A DNA stretch of 31,635 nucleotides from Silene noctiflora. Taxonomy: Eukaryota > Streptophyta > Magnoliopsida > Caryophyllales > Caryophyllaceae. The position numbers were made by a program, and so were the translations under genes. This document shows positions 19,060 through 30,390 of this stretch, in pieces (the first letter of the stretch is position 1; every line of letters begins with the position of its first letter). Below the pieces are notes generated by a model. It did no database searches and was not told the origin of the DNA. It was given only the letters and a program-made list of their open reading frames with translations. The stretch spans positions 163,340-194,974 of the forward strand of contig VHZZ01000227.1 of NCBI GenBank assembly GCA_009801015.1, read 5' to 3'.

Positions 19060-21770
19060 CAATATATTATATAAAAGTATAATACAAGAACCACTAAAGA
19101 CTAAGTTGTACACGTGTCGCTCTCACAATAAAAAAATTTCCGCCTAACTATTCTCTTTTTGAGTATCATATTAGCCCACGACAAAATAAATGTTCAGCCC
19201 AATTCATTTACACATCAAAATAACAACAATATTCTTATAATTTCTTTAATAACCAATCAAAAAATACAATTAATCTTTGACCATTTCCTTTCAATCCGGT
19301 CAAGTATGGAAAGAATTCTTTATATATAGAATTATATATCCTCTATGATTATATACTTTTATACTTTTATATTATACTTCTATTATACATAGGAAAGATT
19401 TCTTAAGGATACTATAAACTNAAGAAAAGAAGAAGCAATAGCTACCTTACAACTATAGTAAATATTGTTGGATATTGTTTTTATACTCAATTAATAATAT
19501 ACACTACAAAAAAACGGCAAATAATGTCCTTGAATTTTCTTTTCCCTTCATTTAAGTCAACTATGGAGAACTTTATATAATCTTTTGTAGTCAATTAATA
19601 ACATATAAACTGAAAAAAAAAATTAATAATAATACAGCAATTACTTGAATACCTAACCAATAAAATATACAATCTTTCAAGAATGAGACAATCTTCCTGT
19701 GTATCAATCAAACACTACAAAAAAACATAAAGACAACTAATCTTTTAGAATAAATATGTTCTTTGAATATAAAAGATAAAAATACAATATTAAAAGAAAG
19801 TTGTATCATAAATATACAATTATCTTAGTATAAAATACTAAGAATATTAAAAAATTACAAATAAAATCAATCATTAAACCAAATATTAAACTTGACACAT
19901 GTTGCTATCTCCTTGATTTTTTTCCCGCCTAAGTAAAAGTCTATTCATTGAATATATCTCTTATGATAATTGCCAAAAATATGACANTGTAATCTATCAA
20001 CACTTAGGAGCTTAATTATAGGCCATATTATAATTACCAAAAATAATCTATTAACATTATTACATAATAATAGCCTTTTGATTTAGCTTATAAGAAAAAG
20101 GAAATGCATTATTATAAGATGCAATTAAATTTTCTTTTATAATCATTCTTTTTTTTGTTATTATTTTACTTTGAACCATAAGTCATTGATTAATTTTACA
20201 ATTACTTAAATGCTCCTCAGAAAACCATTTTTTTATATAACAAATATCTTTTACGGGAGACTAAAACTGTCGATAGTGTGATTTTATCAAAATTTATAAC
20301 GTAAAATCGTTTTATATAAGGTTTATTAGATATTTTTATATTTGAGAATTGCAAACCTTTCGTAAACGAGTTTCCAATTTCACAAATTCTTAGTTAAAAG
20401 TGTTTTAAGTTAAGACGACGCTTATAACCGATTTAAACAAGACATAAATAAAAAGCAATGCATGTTGTGAAAGGTCTTAATTTAAGACGGTCTTAAGTAA
20501 AAAAAAAAAAAGTCCTACTATCTTAATGTATTTATGTTAGCTAATAAACTCATTAAAAGTTTCTCATATATGACATACAAATAATATTGACCACACAAAT
20601 TATTTTACTCCGTATAAGATAAGACAATAACAATAAGTCGTTTACATATCACACTCTTTGTTTTTTAACTTTTACAATAACAATAAGATACCTTAAATTT
20701 TACTATTTCGTACTCTATTATTTACGTGTATATTATTATATAAGAGTATCATACTTGCCGTTTGTATGGAATTTTTTTTATGAGGGTATATATAATTAGC
20801 AAATTATTTATGGTTGTTTTTCCTATGTTCTACTTATGGTGTTGGGTAAAAAGGTTTATATTAATTTAACATAAAATCGTGTAATAAAAATTTATATACC
20901 CTCACCAAAAATATGGGTTTTGTCTGTAAGTAAAATTCTATTAGACAAACGGTGAAAGTAAGAAAATTTATAATAGAGATAAGGTAAGCAAAATATGCTT
21001 AACAAGGTTTACTATTAAATTTAATTAGCAGAATTAGGGAAAAAAAAGACTTAATAATTAGCAGATTATATAAAAAATTTATTATTTTCATATTTTTAAA
21101 TAAATTATAAAAAAAATCCTTATGGTCCATTCCTTCTATGTCTTTAATAACTTAACTTCATATGCTCCATATCGTACTATGTCTTTAAAAACACGAAGAT
21201 TGTTGTGTAGTTATTAAAAATATAAGGAAAAATAATCCGAAAAGATCGGATATTTACCTGTTAATAAGAAATACAATACGTATTTTAATTACATGCGTAC
21301 CTTTTAATTATAATTATTTGGATCATGTACAATGGGTGCCGCACTACACCCGCTTCCACTAGGACGAGTATGGGTAGAGCATTCGTTGGGTGGTGGGATT
21401 GGGCTATACCCGCCTACACACCAAATAAGTTTGAAGTTAATGATTTAAGAAGTTATTATATTTTTAATAATGATTTTTAAAATTTATCAGACGAGTGTAA
21501 TTCGCTTACATTCAAAGTTATCATCAATATGAAATAAGATATAAGCGCATTGGCTTATGAATGGTTGGGTGAAGACATGAGACACGAGTATAAAAAAGTC
21601 TTCACCGATTATTATATTAATTTGGTCTAAATGTTAATTAGGAGTATTATAAATGTCGAATCTCAATTCAATATTGTATTTTAATTTGAACGTGTAAAAT
21701 TTTGTACATTCATACTATAATATTGAATGATATCATAATAAAATGACTATTTATATATTTTTTATACATG
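19060..21770 (+). mobile_element. Possible body of a non-autonomous Helitron, poorly bounded
   Basis: This AT-rich, gene-free stretch ends in the Helitron-like hairpin at 21771. Near its left end, ACACGTGTCGC and TTTCCGCCTAA (about 19111-19150) recur in altered form at about 19893-19935 (ACACATGTTGC, TTCCCGCCTAA), suggesting an internal repeat or two nested copies. Two CACTACAAAAAAA motifs (about 19502 and 19714) and a 15-bp palindrome at 20482-20496 lie inside. No helicase/Rep frame is present. The left border is a guess. Confidence 0.3.
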
Positions 21771-21802
21771 CCCGTGCAATTTTGCACGGGTTCTAAGCTA
21801 GT
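21771..21802 (+). mobile_element. Helitron-type 3' terminus
   Basis: The hairpin CCCGTGCAA-TT-TTGCACGGG (21771-21790, 9-bp perfect stem) is followed by TTCTAAG and CTAG, then T. This closely resembles the terminus at 152-182 (CACGGG...CTAGT). A non-autonomous Helitron would extend to the left through very AT-rich sequence. I could not fix its 5' TC end. Confidence 0.65.
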
Positions 21803-21839
21803 ATGATAAGATATCAATATGAGATACAAATATAGAACG

Positions 21840-22060
21840 GTGTATTTAGGGGATTAGCAGGGACACTAATCCTCACTGGCGTTGATGGATCTGTAGCTAG
21901 CAGGGGAGCTCGCACCTGCTGGCGATCAGAAATTTCAAAGTTTTTAATTAAATTTTTCCAACAGTTTTTGAGTTTCCTTAAACCATTGTCTGTTTGTCTC
22001 TGCTAAATTTTTCGTCCGAGTTGGGGGCAATTCCTGGCTCCGTCACTGCTCGCTGGACAA
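21840..22060 (+). repeat. Dispersed repeat related to the 563-1040 duplication
   Basis: GCTAGCAGGGGAGCTCGCACCTGCTGGCG and CAGAAATTTCAAAGTTTTTAATTAAATTTTTCC match, in order and with substitutions, the block at 950-1020. It ends with CCTGGCTCCGTCACTG, a phrase I associate with plant transposon remnants. It lies directly after the Helitron terminus. Confidence 0.55.
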
Positions 22061-22314
22061 TGAAAAATTTAAGAGATGTTACAAGTATTGTTGTGAAGCG
22101 AATAAATGAACTCTTTAGCCTTTCTAACAACAAATCCTGGCTCCGATTTGCCATCTTATTATGATATATAAGATGTTACAAGTATTGTGACATTTGGGTG
22201 TATGTGTATCAGTCCAAACTTGGAATCGAATCGCTAGTCGTTGTTCGGTCTTATGGTCATTAATTAATTTGTTTTTTTATATCATCTGGTTTAGTCTGAA
22301 TTCAAGTCAGGTAA

Positions 22315-22410
22315 AAGTACTAGGGCGATAAAACTCTCCCTCATAAAGTCACGAGTAACACTGTAGTGCTGCATTTCCAGGATTTGAACCCGAGACATTT
22401 TAATCCTTTT
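22315..22410 (-). mobile_element. SINE-like sequence, minus orientation
   Basis: On the minus strand ATGTCTCGGGTTCAAATCCTGG carries a B box (GGTTCAAATCC) and is followed by GAGGGAGAGTTTTATCGCCC, a body like that at 18435-18545. The A box is less clear. Probably the same or a related SINE family. Confidence 0.5.
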
Positions 22411-22419
22411 TTTTAGACA

Positions 22420-23470
22420 AAAAATTATTGATCTAAGTGCTCAAGAGTTCATCAATTAATCCGTACTTCTTCTATTCTTCTAATTCAACCGATTCATTAC
22501 ATTTTTGAAGGGGAATATTAAACAAACATACATTTATCCAATGAGTCACATGGAATATGAAGTATAGGATGAATTTTGGAGGTTTGTATGTTGTACATAC
22601 CCTGAGAGAAAGCTTGTGCTTGTGTATTTTCTGATAAACGATGATGGGCAATGAAAGGATCTTTTCTACTAGTGTTGTGTTTTTGACAGACTTTTTTCAA
22701 TTTTGGTGCATACCTTTAGTGGATGTATACCACATTAAGAGAATGGCGTATCTAGCTATAGTGTAACTTACATCATGGGTATCATGACCACACTTCCTCA
22801 TTGTTAATTAGAATGTTTTTCTAGGGGTGTTTGATATAGACTTTAATCAATGTTTTTATCTTACTATTTTTAAACTGAAAACGGTTAAATAAGTAGTTCT
22901 TAATCGACAAACTTTGTAGGTAGTCAGTCTATAACATTAATCGTCGTCATTTCAAGTCAAGTCAAGTCAAGTTTATAAGAATGTAGTTATCGAGTAGGGT
23001 TATTCGAATGGTTTCCAAGTATATATGTTGTTATGGGTTTGGCAAGGACCAGATGCAAGTTGGAGTGTCTCTTTGTCTCACGTCACAAGTAAGACGAACT
23101 GTTATATAATTAGGGAGGGAATAAGTAAAAATTAATTCAAAAGCCCATAGTTTAAGCTTTACTTTCACCTTTCACCTTTGGCAGTAAAAAAAAAAAGAAG
23201 AAGAAGAGGTAAAAGCAAAAAATCCTGAAGGACAAGACAAGTAAAGTGAGAAGAGAAAGAGAAAGAGAAAGAGAAAGAGGGGCAGAGTGTACAGAAAGAG
23301 ACCCTCGACTTTTACGCGGGAGTTAGCCTGCTGCCTGCACTCTCTCTGCCTTCTGCTCAGCCTTTCATCGTACTTTAGTCTTGTCATTCATCTTTCCTCT
23401 TCTTCCTCTCTCTATATCTCACCCGTCCACCTGTCTTATCCATCTATCATTATTATTTTTAACACAAATT
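22420..23470. other. Intergenic, no gene seen
   Basis: Contains a (TCAAG)4-like run near 22955-22972 and a purine-rich (GAGAAA)n microsatellite at about 23250-23280 opposite a CT-rich region. Short frames on both strands here reflect low complexity, not coding. Confidence 0.45.
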
Positions 23471-23471
23471 A

Positions 23472-23603
23472 TTCTCGTTTAAGAAAGGATTATCAGTCTT
23501 AAGTTTAATACGGGTCAAATATCATACCAGTTATGTATATAAGACAAATACATTACTTGACTCTTTTTAAACTTAAGACGGATAGTGCAGGGTTAAACGA
23601 GAC
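23472..23603. mobile_element. MITE with ~35-bp terminal inverted repeats
   Basis: The left end TTCTCGTTTAAG...GTCTTAAGTTTA is inverted at the right as AAACTTAAGAC...GTTAAACGAGAC, with a few mismatches. The interior contains ACGGGTCAAATATCATACC. Length is about 132 bp, with no coding capacity. The interior words link it to the elements at 2573 and 13280. Confidence 0.7.
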
Positions 23604-23609
23604 TTGCTC

Positions 23610-25040
23610 ATATGAAAATTTGATCATGATTTTATGTAGTTTGTACGTTTATGTATGTTATTTTGGTGTGTATATGTTTGTATGCTACAATTGACACGTT
23701 TATTCACGAGTGATCCATAAAATCATAAATCAATCAAATGTGATATAATGTTATATAGTTACATTGTTTTGTGTAAAAGGTTCATTCGTCCTAAGGTAAT
23801 GTATCTCCAACCATGCATTCTTTGCACTTTAAGATTATGTTAGTTTATAAAATGGTAAGAGTATTTTCTTTCGAATGGATCCCTTTTATAAGATGGTCGA
23901 ATAGTCAAAATTAAATAGTTATAAGAGTTATTTAGTATGCATTAATAGAATAATACCGTATTGTGGCGATTTTACAGTGTCGTATATCAATGGATTATAT
24001 TTTTTCGCATCAATTGTACAGCAGCCACTATAATTCACATACGGTGGCTATTATAATTTGAGGACCGTCACCATAGGCTCACTTATGCTAACAGGTTTTT
24101 CAACTAATGAATGGTTATTAATAGTTTTTTTACCGACTGAACTTTACATAAGGTCTCGCTTGATAAACAACATATTGACAAACATTGACATATCCGCGTT
24201 AGATAGTAGATTGACCAATAATTATGTTATCATTGTTTCAAAACCCTCGTCACAAAAAAATCAAATAGATAATTATCTATTACTCTATTAGGACGGAGGT
24301 AGTACTATTTTCAAAAAAAAATTAAGTTGTAATAATAGATTCACTTATGCCTTTATTTGACTCAAAAAAAATTACGAGTAATTGTTATGCTTACTTTGAT
24401 ATTTACCAAACACTAAAGATGATTTTGCTAATGAGATTTATTAGTCAAACATGTTATTTAAATTTGCTGACCGTATTCTACTAATAATAAACTATTTAAA
24501 ATCTACTTTTGCTATTTGTCAAAAAAAACCTAACTATAACTTCTGATTACGTGTTAAGGTTACATTTGTTTTTTCAAATTTACCGCCTTTTAAAGATCAC
24601 CGTTTTGGAAAAAAATCACGCTTTCTGAAAATATTTCTTTATACAATTCCTATAAACTCAGTTCAAATATTATAAATTAAGTTCATATCTTATAAGTTTA
24701 GTTTATAAAAATTCATATCCTAATTTCACTTAGAGCTCAATTTTGGACTTAATTTCAACTCATTTCATTTCAATTCAACTCTATTTAATTCAATTCAACT
24801 TCGTTTAGCTAACTTCGGCTCATCTTCTCAACAAACTAACTCTTATTTCAGTTTTATTAAGTTCAGTTCAAAAAAAAATAATTCAATTCGTACCATACAT
24901 ACCCATTTTTGTATAAGTTCAATTTAAAAATTTTATTTTTATTAGTTCAGAACTTATAAATTTAGTTAAAAAAAATTCAAATCTTACTCATTAAATTCAA
25001 AATTATTCATCAATATTAAGTTCAAAAGAAGGAGCCTAAA
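23610..25040. other. AT-rich intergenic region, no gene seen
   Basis: A Stowaway-like right end GGACGGAGGTAGTA lies at 24291-24304, and TTCAATTCAACT-type low-complexity sequence at 24730-24870 resembles 2040-2210. No coding sequence recognised. Confidence 0.4.
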
Positions 25041-25045
25041 ACATA

Positions 25046-25136
25046 CTCCCTCCTATTCAGCCTATAGTTCCCCTTTCTCTAATATATGTGAGTAGTATTA
25101 TAATGAAAGGGGAACTATAGGCTGAATAAGAGGGAA
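25046..25136. mobile_element. Stowaway-like MITE, 91 bp, flanked by TA
   Basis: The left arm CTCCCTCCTATTCAGCC... and right arm ...GGCTGAATAAGAGGGAA pair over about 32 bp with three mismatches. TA dinucleotides flank both ends (25044-25045, 25137-25138). CTCCCTCC termini and a TA target are the hallmarks of Stowaway (Tc1/mariner-related) MITEs. A truncated relative starts at 25313. Confidence 0.85.
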
Positions 25137-25312
25137 TATTGATTATGGAAAGTGACTTGAGCGAATACGCAATTAAAATTCTCTCCATTACCTCCCCTCT
25201 TCATTATTTTTAAACGACTTAGATTATTTGTTGACACGATTTAACGGTCACAAACGTAAGTAATTGATAATAATGCAAGGGTAAAATAATACTATATAAT
25301 ATAAACTTTATA

Positions 25313-25365
25313 CTCCCTCCTGTTCGGCCTAATGTTCCCCTTTCTTTAATATATGTGAGAAGTAT
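25313..25365 (+). mobile_element. Truncated Stowaway-like MITE (left arm only)
   Basis: CTCCCTCCTGTTCGGCCTAATG and the following TTCCCCTTTCTTTAATATATGTGAGAAGTAT match the left half of the 25046 element with several substitutions. No matching right arm follows; purine-rich sequence takes its place. TA precedes it. Confidence 0.7.
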
Positions 25366-25369
25366 GAAC

Positions 25370-27890
25370 AAGAAATGAAAAGAAAGAAATAGAAAGAAAG
25401 AAATGGAGAGAATCCTTAGACGTGAATACGATATGAGAATACTCGGTAGTATAGTTTACAAAATACTCGGTAGGAAATACGTAGAAGATGGTGACTTGAG
25501 TTTGAGCTTACTAAAATTAAATTAGTGACTTAAAAAGTGATGGAACCCCATTATATCTAGCAATCAAAACAATGTCTCCCTCCCTCATTTACTCTTATCC
25601 ATTGTGTATACAACACGTGGCACTTCTTCTATGGTCTATTTCATGGGCCCCATTTTGTCCTTACCGTCAAGCTTGCCAAAAAGAACTAGACCAATCGTTG
25701 TCATGCCTACTTGCAGGACTTGTCGGTTTCTCCATCTCTCTTATACTTATTTATTTTAATTAAATTTAATATCTTATTTATTTTAATTAAATTTATTATC
25801 TTAATATAAAAACGGGATAAATATACTCATTTACATAGGAATAAATATTTTACAAATACTTTTGCTCTCTCACTTGCTCCCTGTGAGAGGGTACACAAAT
25901 GAGAATGTGTGAATATTTTATTAGTATTTTATTTTACTCGTTTTAAGTTTAAGGCTGATATTATCGTCTTAAACAAAAATTTCTGATAATCAACAAACTA
26001 GTCTTCTATATTACAATTCTAAGTTAATAGTTTGTAAAATGCATTCAACCTATCTAAAATATGACCCTTAAATACTAAATGTACAAAGCAGTTATAAAAA
26101 TATCAAGAGCATTTTACACATATTTGCATTATTTGATCATTAACTAATTTAGAACACTGCTATGCTATTTAAATAAATATGCTACCATCTTATGAAAATA
26201 AGATGTTATTTGATTTAATGGTATTTTTTCCCGATCAATGCTACGTCTTTGATTTTCACACAAAGAGTTTAGGAATGAGAGAAATATACTTAAAAAATAC
26301 AAAAAAGATAAAAATGTAACACCCCCCATGAAAATGAAAAGCAACTTTTAGATATCTATATATCTATAACATAAATGTAAGTAATTGATGACATGGCTAG
26401 AAGAAAAAAAAAAGTAAACAATCAAGGTCTCGTTTTTTTACTAAAAAGAGCTAAACTAAGCTGAAATTAATAAAGCTGAATTGAAATAAGTTGAAATTAA
26501 CTTAAAAAAAGAGAATCTAAAGAGGACGGAGGGGAATATTTTAGTATTTATTCTGTTTGTTAATTTCAAAAAATGAAAAAATAATGATAAGATGGTTATG
26601 TGACATCTGGGAGTGTACGGCCCAGCCCACAGGTCAGCAAGGATCATGGGCCTTCATTTTGTGATGTTACATAAAGTGGAAGCTGTGCTGTACACTTGTA
26701 TCAGTACTTTTTTGTGATTTTTTCAGAATTCTTTGACTCAAATAGTATTTTACCTCAATTTATTATGACTAAAATTAATTAATCACTTGTCTAAACAAAA
26801 AAAAAAAGAAAATTTTCGAGTAATGTCGTCCTTACCCCTAAAGATAATCCACCAAATAAATTATTATAAAGATTTTGATGTAAGTAGAAAATTCCTCCCG
26901 AAAGACGGAAATTTTTCAACCAAAAAAAAAAAACTCGCTATTTTTTCGTACTATAAACGAATTGTGCTTGCAATTTTTTTTTTCCATAGGTCATATTTTT
27001 AAACGGACATATCTATTTGACCCGTTTCCTTCCAATTGTAAGAAATAGAAATTCCTAAACTACTCGGACAGTTTAGGAACGGATTGGAAGTATTGGGTTT
27101 TAAATTTAAGATGGATATACCCGTCTTAAATTATACCCGTGTTAAACAGGAATTTGTCAACAAAAGTATACGTATTTAGCAAATTACGTGTGTTAAAAAC
27201 AAAAATTGTAACCGGCCGTACAAGAGTCTTGGCATTAAGTAGAAATGAGTTTTAGTGGAAGAGAGGAGTTTTGAGGAAAAACTAAGCTTTGTAATAAGTA
27301 TAGAAATGTGTAAGTCTTTTTTTTTTTCGAGTAAAAATAGGGTCGGGGTGATTATATTAAGTCAAACTCCGCAACAAAATTATATGCAAAAATTCTGGTA
27401 CAAGACAAAGTTGTTCCCAAAGTCCCCAACTACGGAACAAAGTCTAGCAAGTATTAACTAACACAAATTCTCATTTGTGACGAACATATCAAGCATCAAC
27501 TTAATAAGCTTCTTTTTTATACTTGACGAACATTCCGTTCGAGTTTAATATCATCCGTGGGGCTGAAACTTAAGAATGCGCTCCTGGAAAGTGGAACCAG
27601 TACCAGTAATGCAATTTCTTCCTTCTGTTAACAGTAGATATTACTCTTCTGTGTTATACAGTAGATTATGCAGTCATAATTATACTAACCTAACAGTCTA
27701 ACACCAACTCCTAGTCGTTGACGAAACCCGAAACTAAAGTCTTTAATGGTATGGATCATAGGTTAACACCAAAGCTGGACTTACTTTCTGCACACATTCA
27801 TTATCTGCACCAAGTAGAAAAACCCGATAAACTTAGCCTCTCAAATCATAGAGCGTTTGGCAGGAAGAGCGTTTAGGGAGTCACCTGCCA
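25370..27890. other. Intergenic region, no gene seen
   Basis: A 27-bp tandem duplication, TTATTTATTTTAATTAAATTT-type, lies at about 25745-25800. MITE fragments of the AAACGGG/CGTCTTAA family are near 25810-25970 and 27100-27140. A foldback is at 27029-27090. Two TTTGTGACGA/TTGACGAACA words are near 27475-27535. No gene is recognised. Confidence 0.4.
27029..27090. repeat. Short imperfect hairpin
   Basis: CTTCCAAT (27029-27036) pairs with ATTGGAAG (27083-27090), and TTCCTAAACT (27052-27061) pairs with AGTTTAGGAA (27070-27079), leaving an asymmetric internal loop. It is most likely a small MITE remnant. A precursor RNA is possible but unsupported. Confidence 0.5.
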
Positions 27891-28601
27891 ACTTTTTAGC
27901 CTCTGGAACTACAATTTCAACCACCAAAATAAAATATACAAACAAATTGACGAAATCAAAAGATGTTCAGAACTATGCAATGCGTACCTGCCAGCTTCTT
28001 CCACCAATTTGACGTATAGTCCATCTACAGCTTCGGTAGTTGAGCTATATTGTTTCGTAAACTTGTGTTTCACATGGACAGAATAGTCACAGTTACAAAA
28101 ATAAAGAAAGCCGCAGGTGAGGCGGTAATAAGTCGCAATGGCAGCTTAAAGGAACGGAGCACAAGTGCGTATTTAGTGTAATAAATACCTTAATCAGACC
28201 TCCCTCGTTTTCCTTGTTTTCCATGGTATCTGCACATAGACCGCAAACAATGTAAGAACTTACCGAGCTAAGAAATAGCCGAATAATGCAAGGATGACAT
28301 GAGATACAATTTCGTAAAGAGGAGTAAAATTCACAAACGTAAATATTACCAACTGAAACTTTCTGTTCAACAGTCTAGCTGCCTGAATTATTCCACATAG
28401 AGACAAGACGCGCCCAATACTTTTCCCTAAGCTCTTGAAATACATAACTGTCAAACGAACTTTTGAAGTGAGTGATGCACAATGGGTATCGCTGTCAAAT
28501 AGAGGAGAAACACAAATGTCACCGCAAAACAAAATAAACAAGATAAGGTGAAGGACACGGCAAGAAAGGTTAGCAGAAGAACCTTTTCCAAATGTTTTGT
28601 A

Positions 28602-28727
28602 AATACTAGCACGATACCATCCTACCACATTTTCCAACTCTTGGATGCACATTTGTGTTGAGACATCGGAAGCAGTGACAAAGTCGCCAAAAATACTAGC
28701 ACGATACCATCCTACCACATTTTCCAA
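28602..28727 (-). repeat. 90-bp in-frame partial duplication in the CSN5-like exon
   Basis: A block of about 36 bp (AATACTAGCACGATACC...TTTTCCAA on the plus strand) occurs at about 28602-28637 and again 90 bp away at 28692-28727, identical. On the coding strand it encodes LENVVGWYRASI twice, with SDVSTQMCIQE between. Ninety base pairs preserves the frame, so a single open frame crosses both copies. Confidence 0.85.
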
Positions 28728-29040
28728 GCCTCCGGCCTATATAAGACCATCATTTTACCAGGAAACGGCCCAATTTGGTTAGGCAGGGAGCTAGTATATT
28801 TAATGAATTAAAATGTAATGAACAACTGAAAGTACTGTATTATCATATAACACAAGACAAACAGTTTTATAAATACGATACCATCCTACCATATTTTCCA
28901 AGTCTCCGACCTGTACAAGGCCGTCATTTTACCAGGAAATGGCGCAATTTGGTTAGGCAGGCCGCCAATATATTCAATGAATAAAAATGAAATTAACAAC
29001 TGAAAGTAATACTGTATTAACATTAGCACAAGTGTCTTGA
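28692..29040 (-). repeat. ~174-bp tandem duplication of intron end plus exon start, CSN5-like locus
   Basis: Unit B (about 28692-28866) and unit C (about 28867-29040) share ACGATACCATCCTACCA, TTTTCCAAG, CATTTTACCAGGAAA, CAATTTGGTTAGGCAGG, CAACTGAAAGTA and CTGTATTA. Both contain the splice acceptor and the start of the ENVVGWYR exon, so the locus has alternative copies of this exon border. Unit C gives VGDLENMVGWYR after TTGTACAG; unit B gives AGGLENVVGWYR after TATATAG. Confidence 0.85.
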
Positions 29041-29258
29041 ACTAAAGTATTGACTAACATTAGCCAAGGCTGCTTATATGATCTATAAAACAAAGTTGAG
29101 ATAAACCGCGACACTGGACGAACCACCACATTTTAATATTCAATCGATACCACGCGTAAATAGAACAATCAAGAATAAAAGAGTTGATGCAATTGAAACA
29201 ATAACCTTCTCCTGAGTCTCAAAGTAATGCAGCAATTTGGAGTGAACATCAACATTAG

Positions 29259-30390
29259 TGACGTACTTATGTTGATATGACAAGTCCGTCATTTACTTAA
29301 TCCCTCTCCATTTATGGTATGTGTTAGTTGTGGAATGACAGGTTTACAAGGACATGTTCATGGATGGAAGAAGGTCGATGCATTGGCGTATATCTTGGTC
29401 CTTGTATAGTCGTATGTAAAGGTATACTTCTTAAGCTCACTTGATCATGGTCTGAACATTTCGTAAGATTGTTTGGGTCTGAATGGTTCACAGGAATATG
29501 CTTAAAATCGTGCTGATTGTTTTTATTGCAAATGAGATTTCGAAAATATATTTTCTATAAAATATTTTGACTGGAATTTTCTAGATATGAGGAACTTTCT
29601 GGTTTACGGAAAGCAAAAATATCTCTGGATTTGATTTAGAGTTTGCCTTGCAAAAGGAGCCAAAGATCTTATGGAATATTTTATTCAAAGATATTATTTG
29701 GTATTATCCTTTTACCTAAATTAGAGAAGTTGTTATACAACAATATTCTCTATATATTGTACAAGGATTTGTTCAGCCAGAATCAACAAGATAGAGAGCT
29801 TAAATTTTTCAGATTTGCAAAAACGTTATTGAAGTGACAAATCAGTTTTCTTTTTGCAAAAATCTCTTTGTGAACCATTCTCAAGTGTTTAAGTCTTCAT
29901 ACTCATAGTGTTATTTTGTTCTCCATCGTTTCACTTGTTGAACCATATAAGGAGACATATTGCATTGTAATTTTCATTTTGTGAGAGAGTGTTGTATTGG
30001 GGTACGGGTTGTACTCGAGTTGCACAATCGTCGGGGTTGATCGTGGGGGTTTTCTTTGTAATCGAGTTTGGTTATAAATGAAGTATTAATAAGAGAGAGG
30101 GTGGACGTAGACCTTTAGAGAGTAGGTCGAACCACGTTAAAAATCTTGTGTCTCGTGCCTTCTTTCTTTTTATTTGCTTTAGTTCCCTTTTAGTTTGTTT
30201 AATTTTCCTCACGCAGACGATCAGAACAATATAACACAACTCTGTTTGTATGAACAGTCACCGAGACTGTTTAATTAGCTTGTGTATTGTTCCAGTATCA
30301 AACGTGAGTGCGCTTTTTACTTTATATATTTAAAAAGGGTACTTAATTCACCCCCTCCCCCTCTTAAGTACCGGATCGATAAACTCGATA
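29259..30390 (+). mobile_element. Solo LTR (Copia-like), 1.13 kb, inserted in a CSN5-like exon
   Basis: The 5-bp repeat ATTAG flanks the segment (29254-29258 and 30391-30395). The segment begins TGACG and ends CTCGATA, so the expected terminal CA is not preserved. With one ATTAG removed, the flanking exon pieces join in frame as SETN-VDVH, matching CSN5 order, which confirms the borders independently. Near the right end it has AGGAGACATA, GGTGGACGTAGACC, GTCGAACCACGTTAAAAATC, TCTTGTGTCTCG and a pyrimidine-rich run with TTCACCCCCTCCCC, the typical 3' part of plant Copia LTRs as I remember them. No gag or pol is present. Confidence 0.65.

Noticed and set aside
19502..19730. CACTA transposon ends (CACTACAAAAAAA at two places, and another near 9752 in ARF3 intron 2)
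   Set aside because: No convincing inverted partner or 3-bp target duplication; the word alone can arise in A-rich DNA.
23172..23502. Overlapping short frames on both strands
   Set aside because: Caused by the purine/pyrimidine microsatellite and SLSS-like low-complexity translation; no gene signals.
28260..28727. A 155-codon minus-strand frame with hydrophobic stretches that could be read as a membrane protein
   Set aside because: It runs through exon, intron and exon of the CSN5-like locus; the hydrophobic parts are intron sequence, and the better CSN5 match at 28491-28375 (THFKSSFDS, EKYW) is in another frame.
28775..28984. Plus-strand frame with repeated VRQ.A.IFNE
   Set aside because: The repeat in the peptide is only the opposite-strand reading of the 174-bp tandem duplication.
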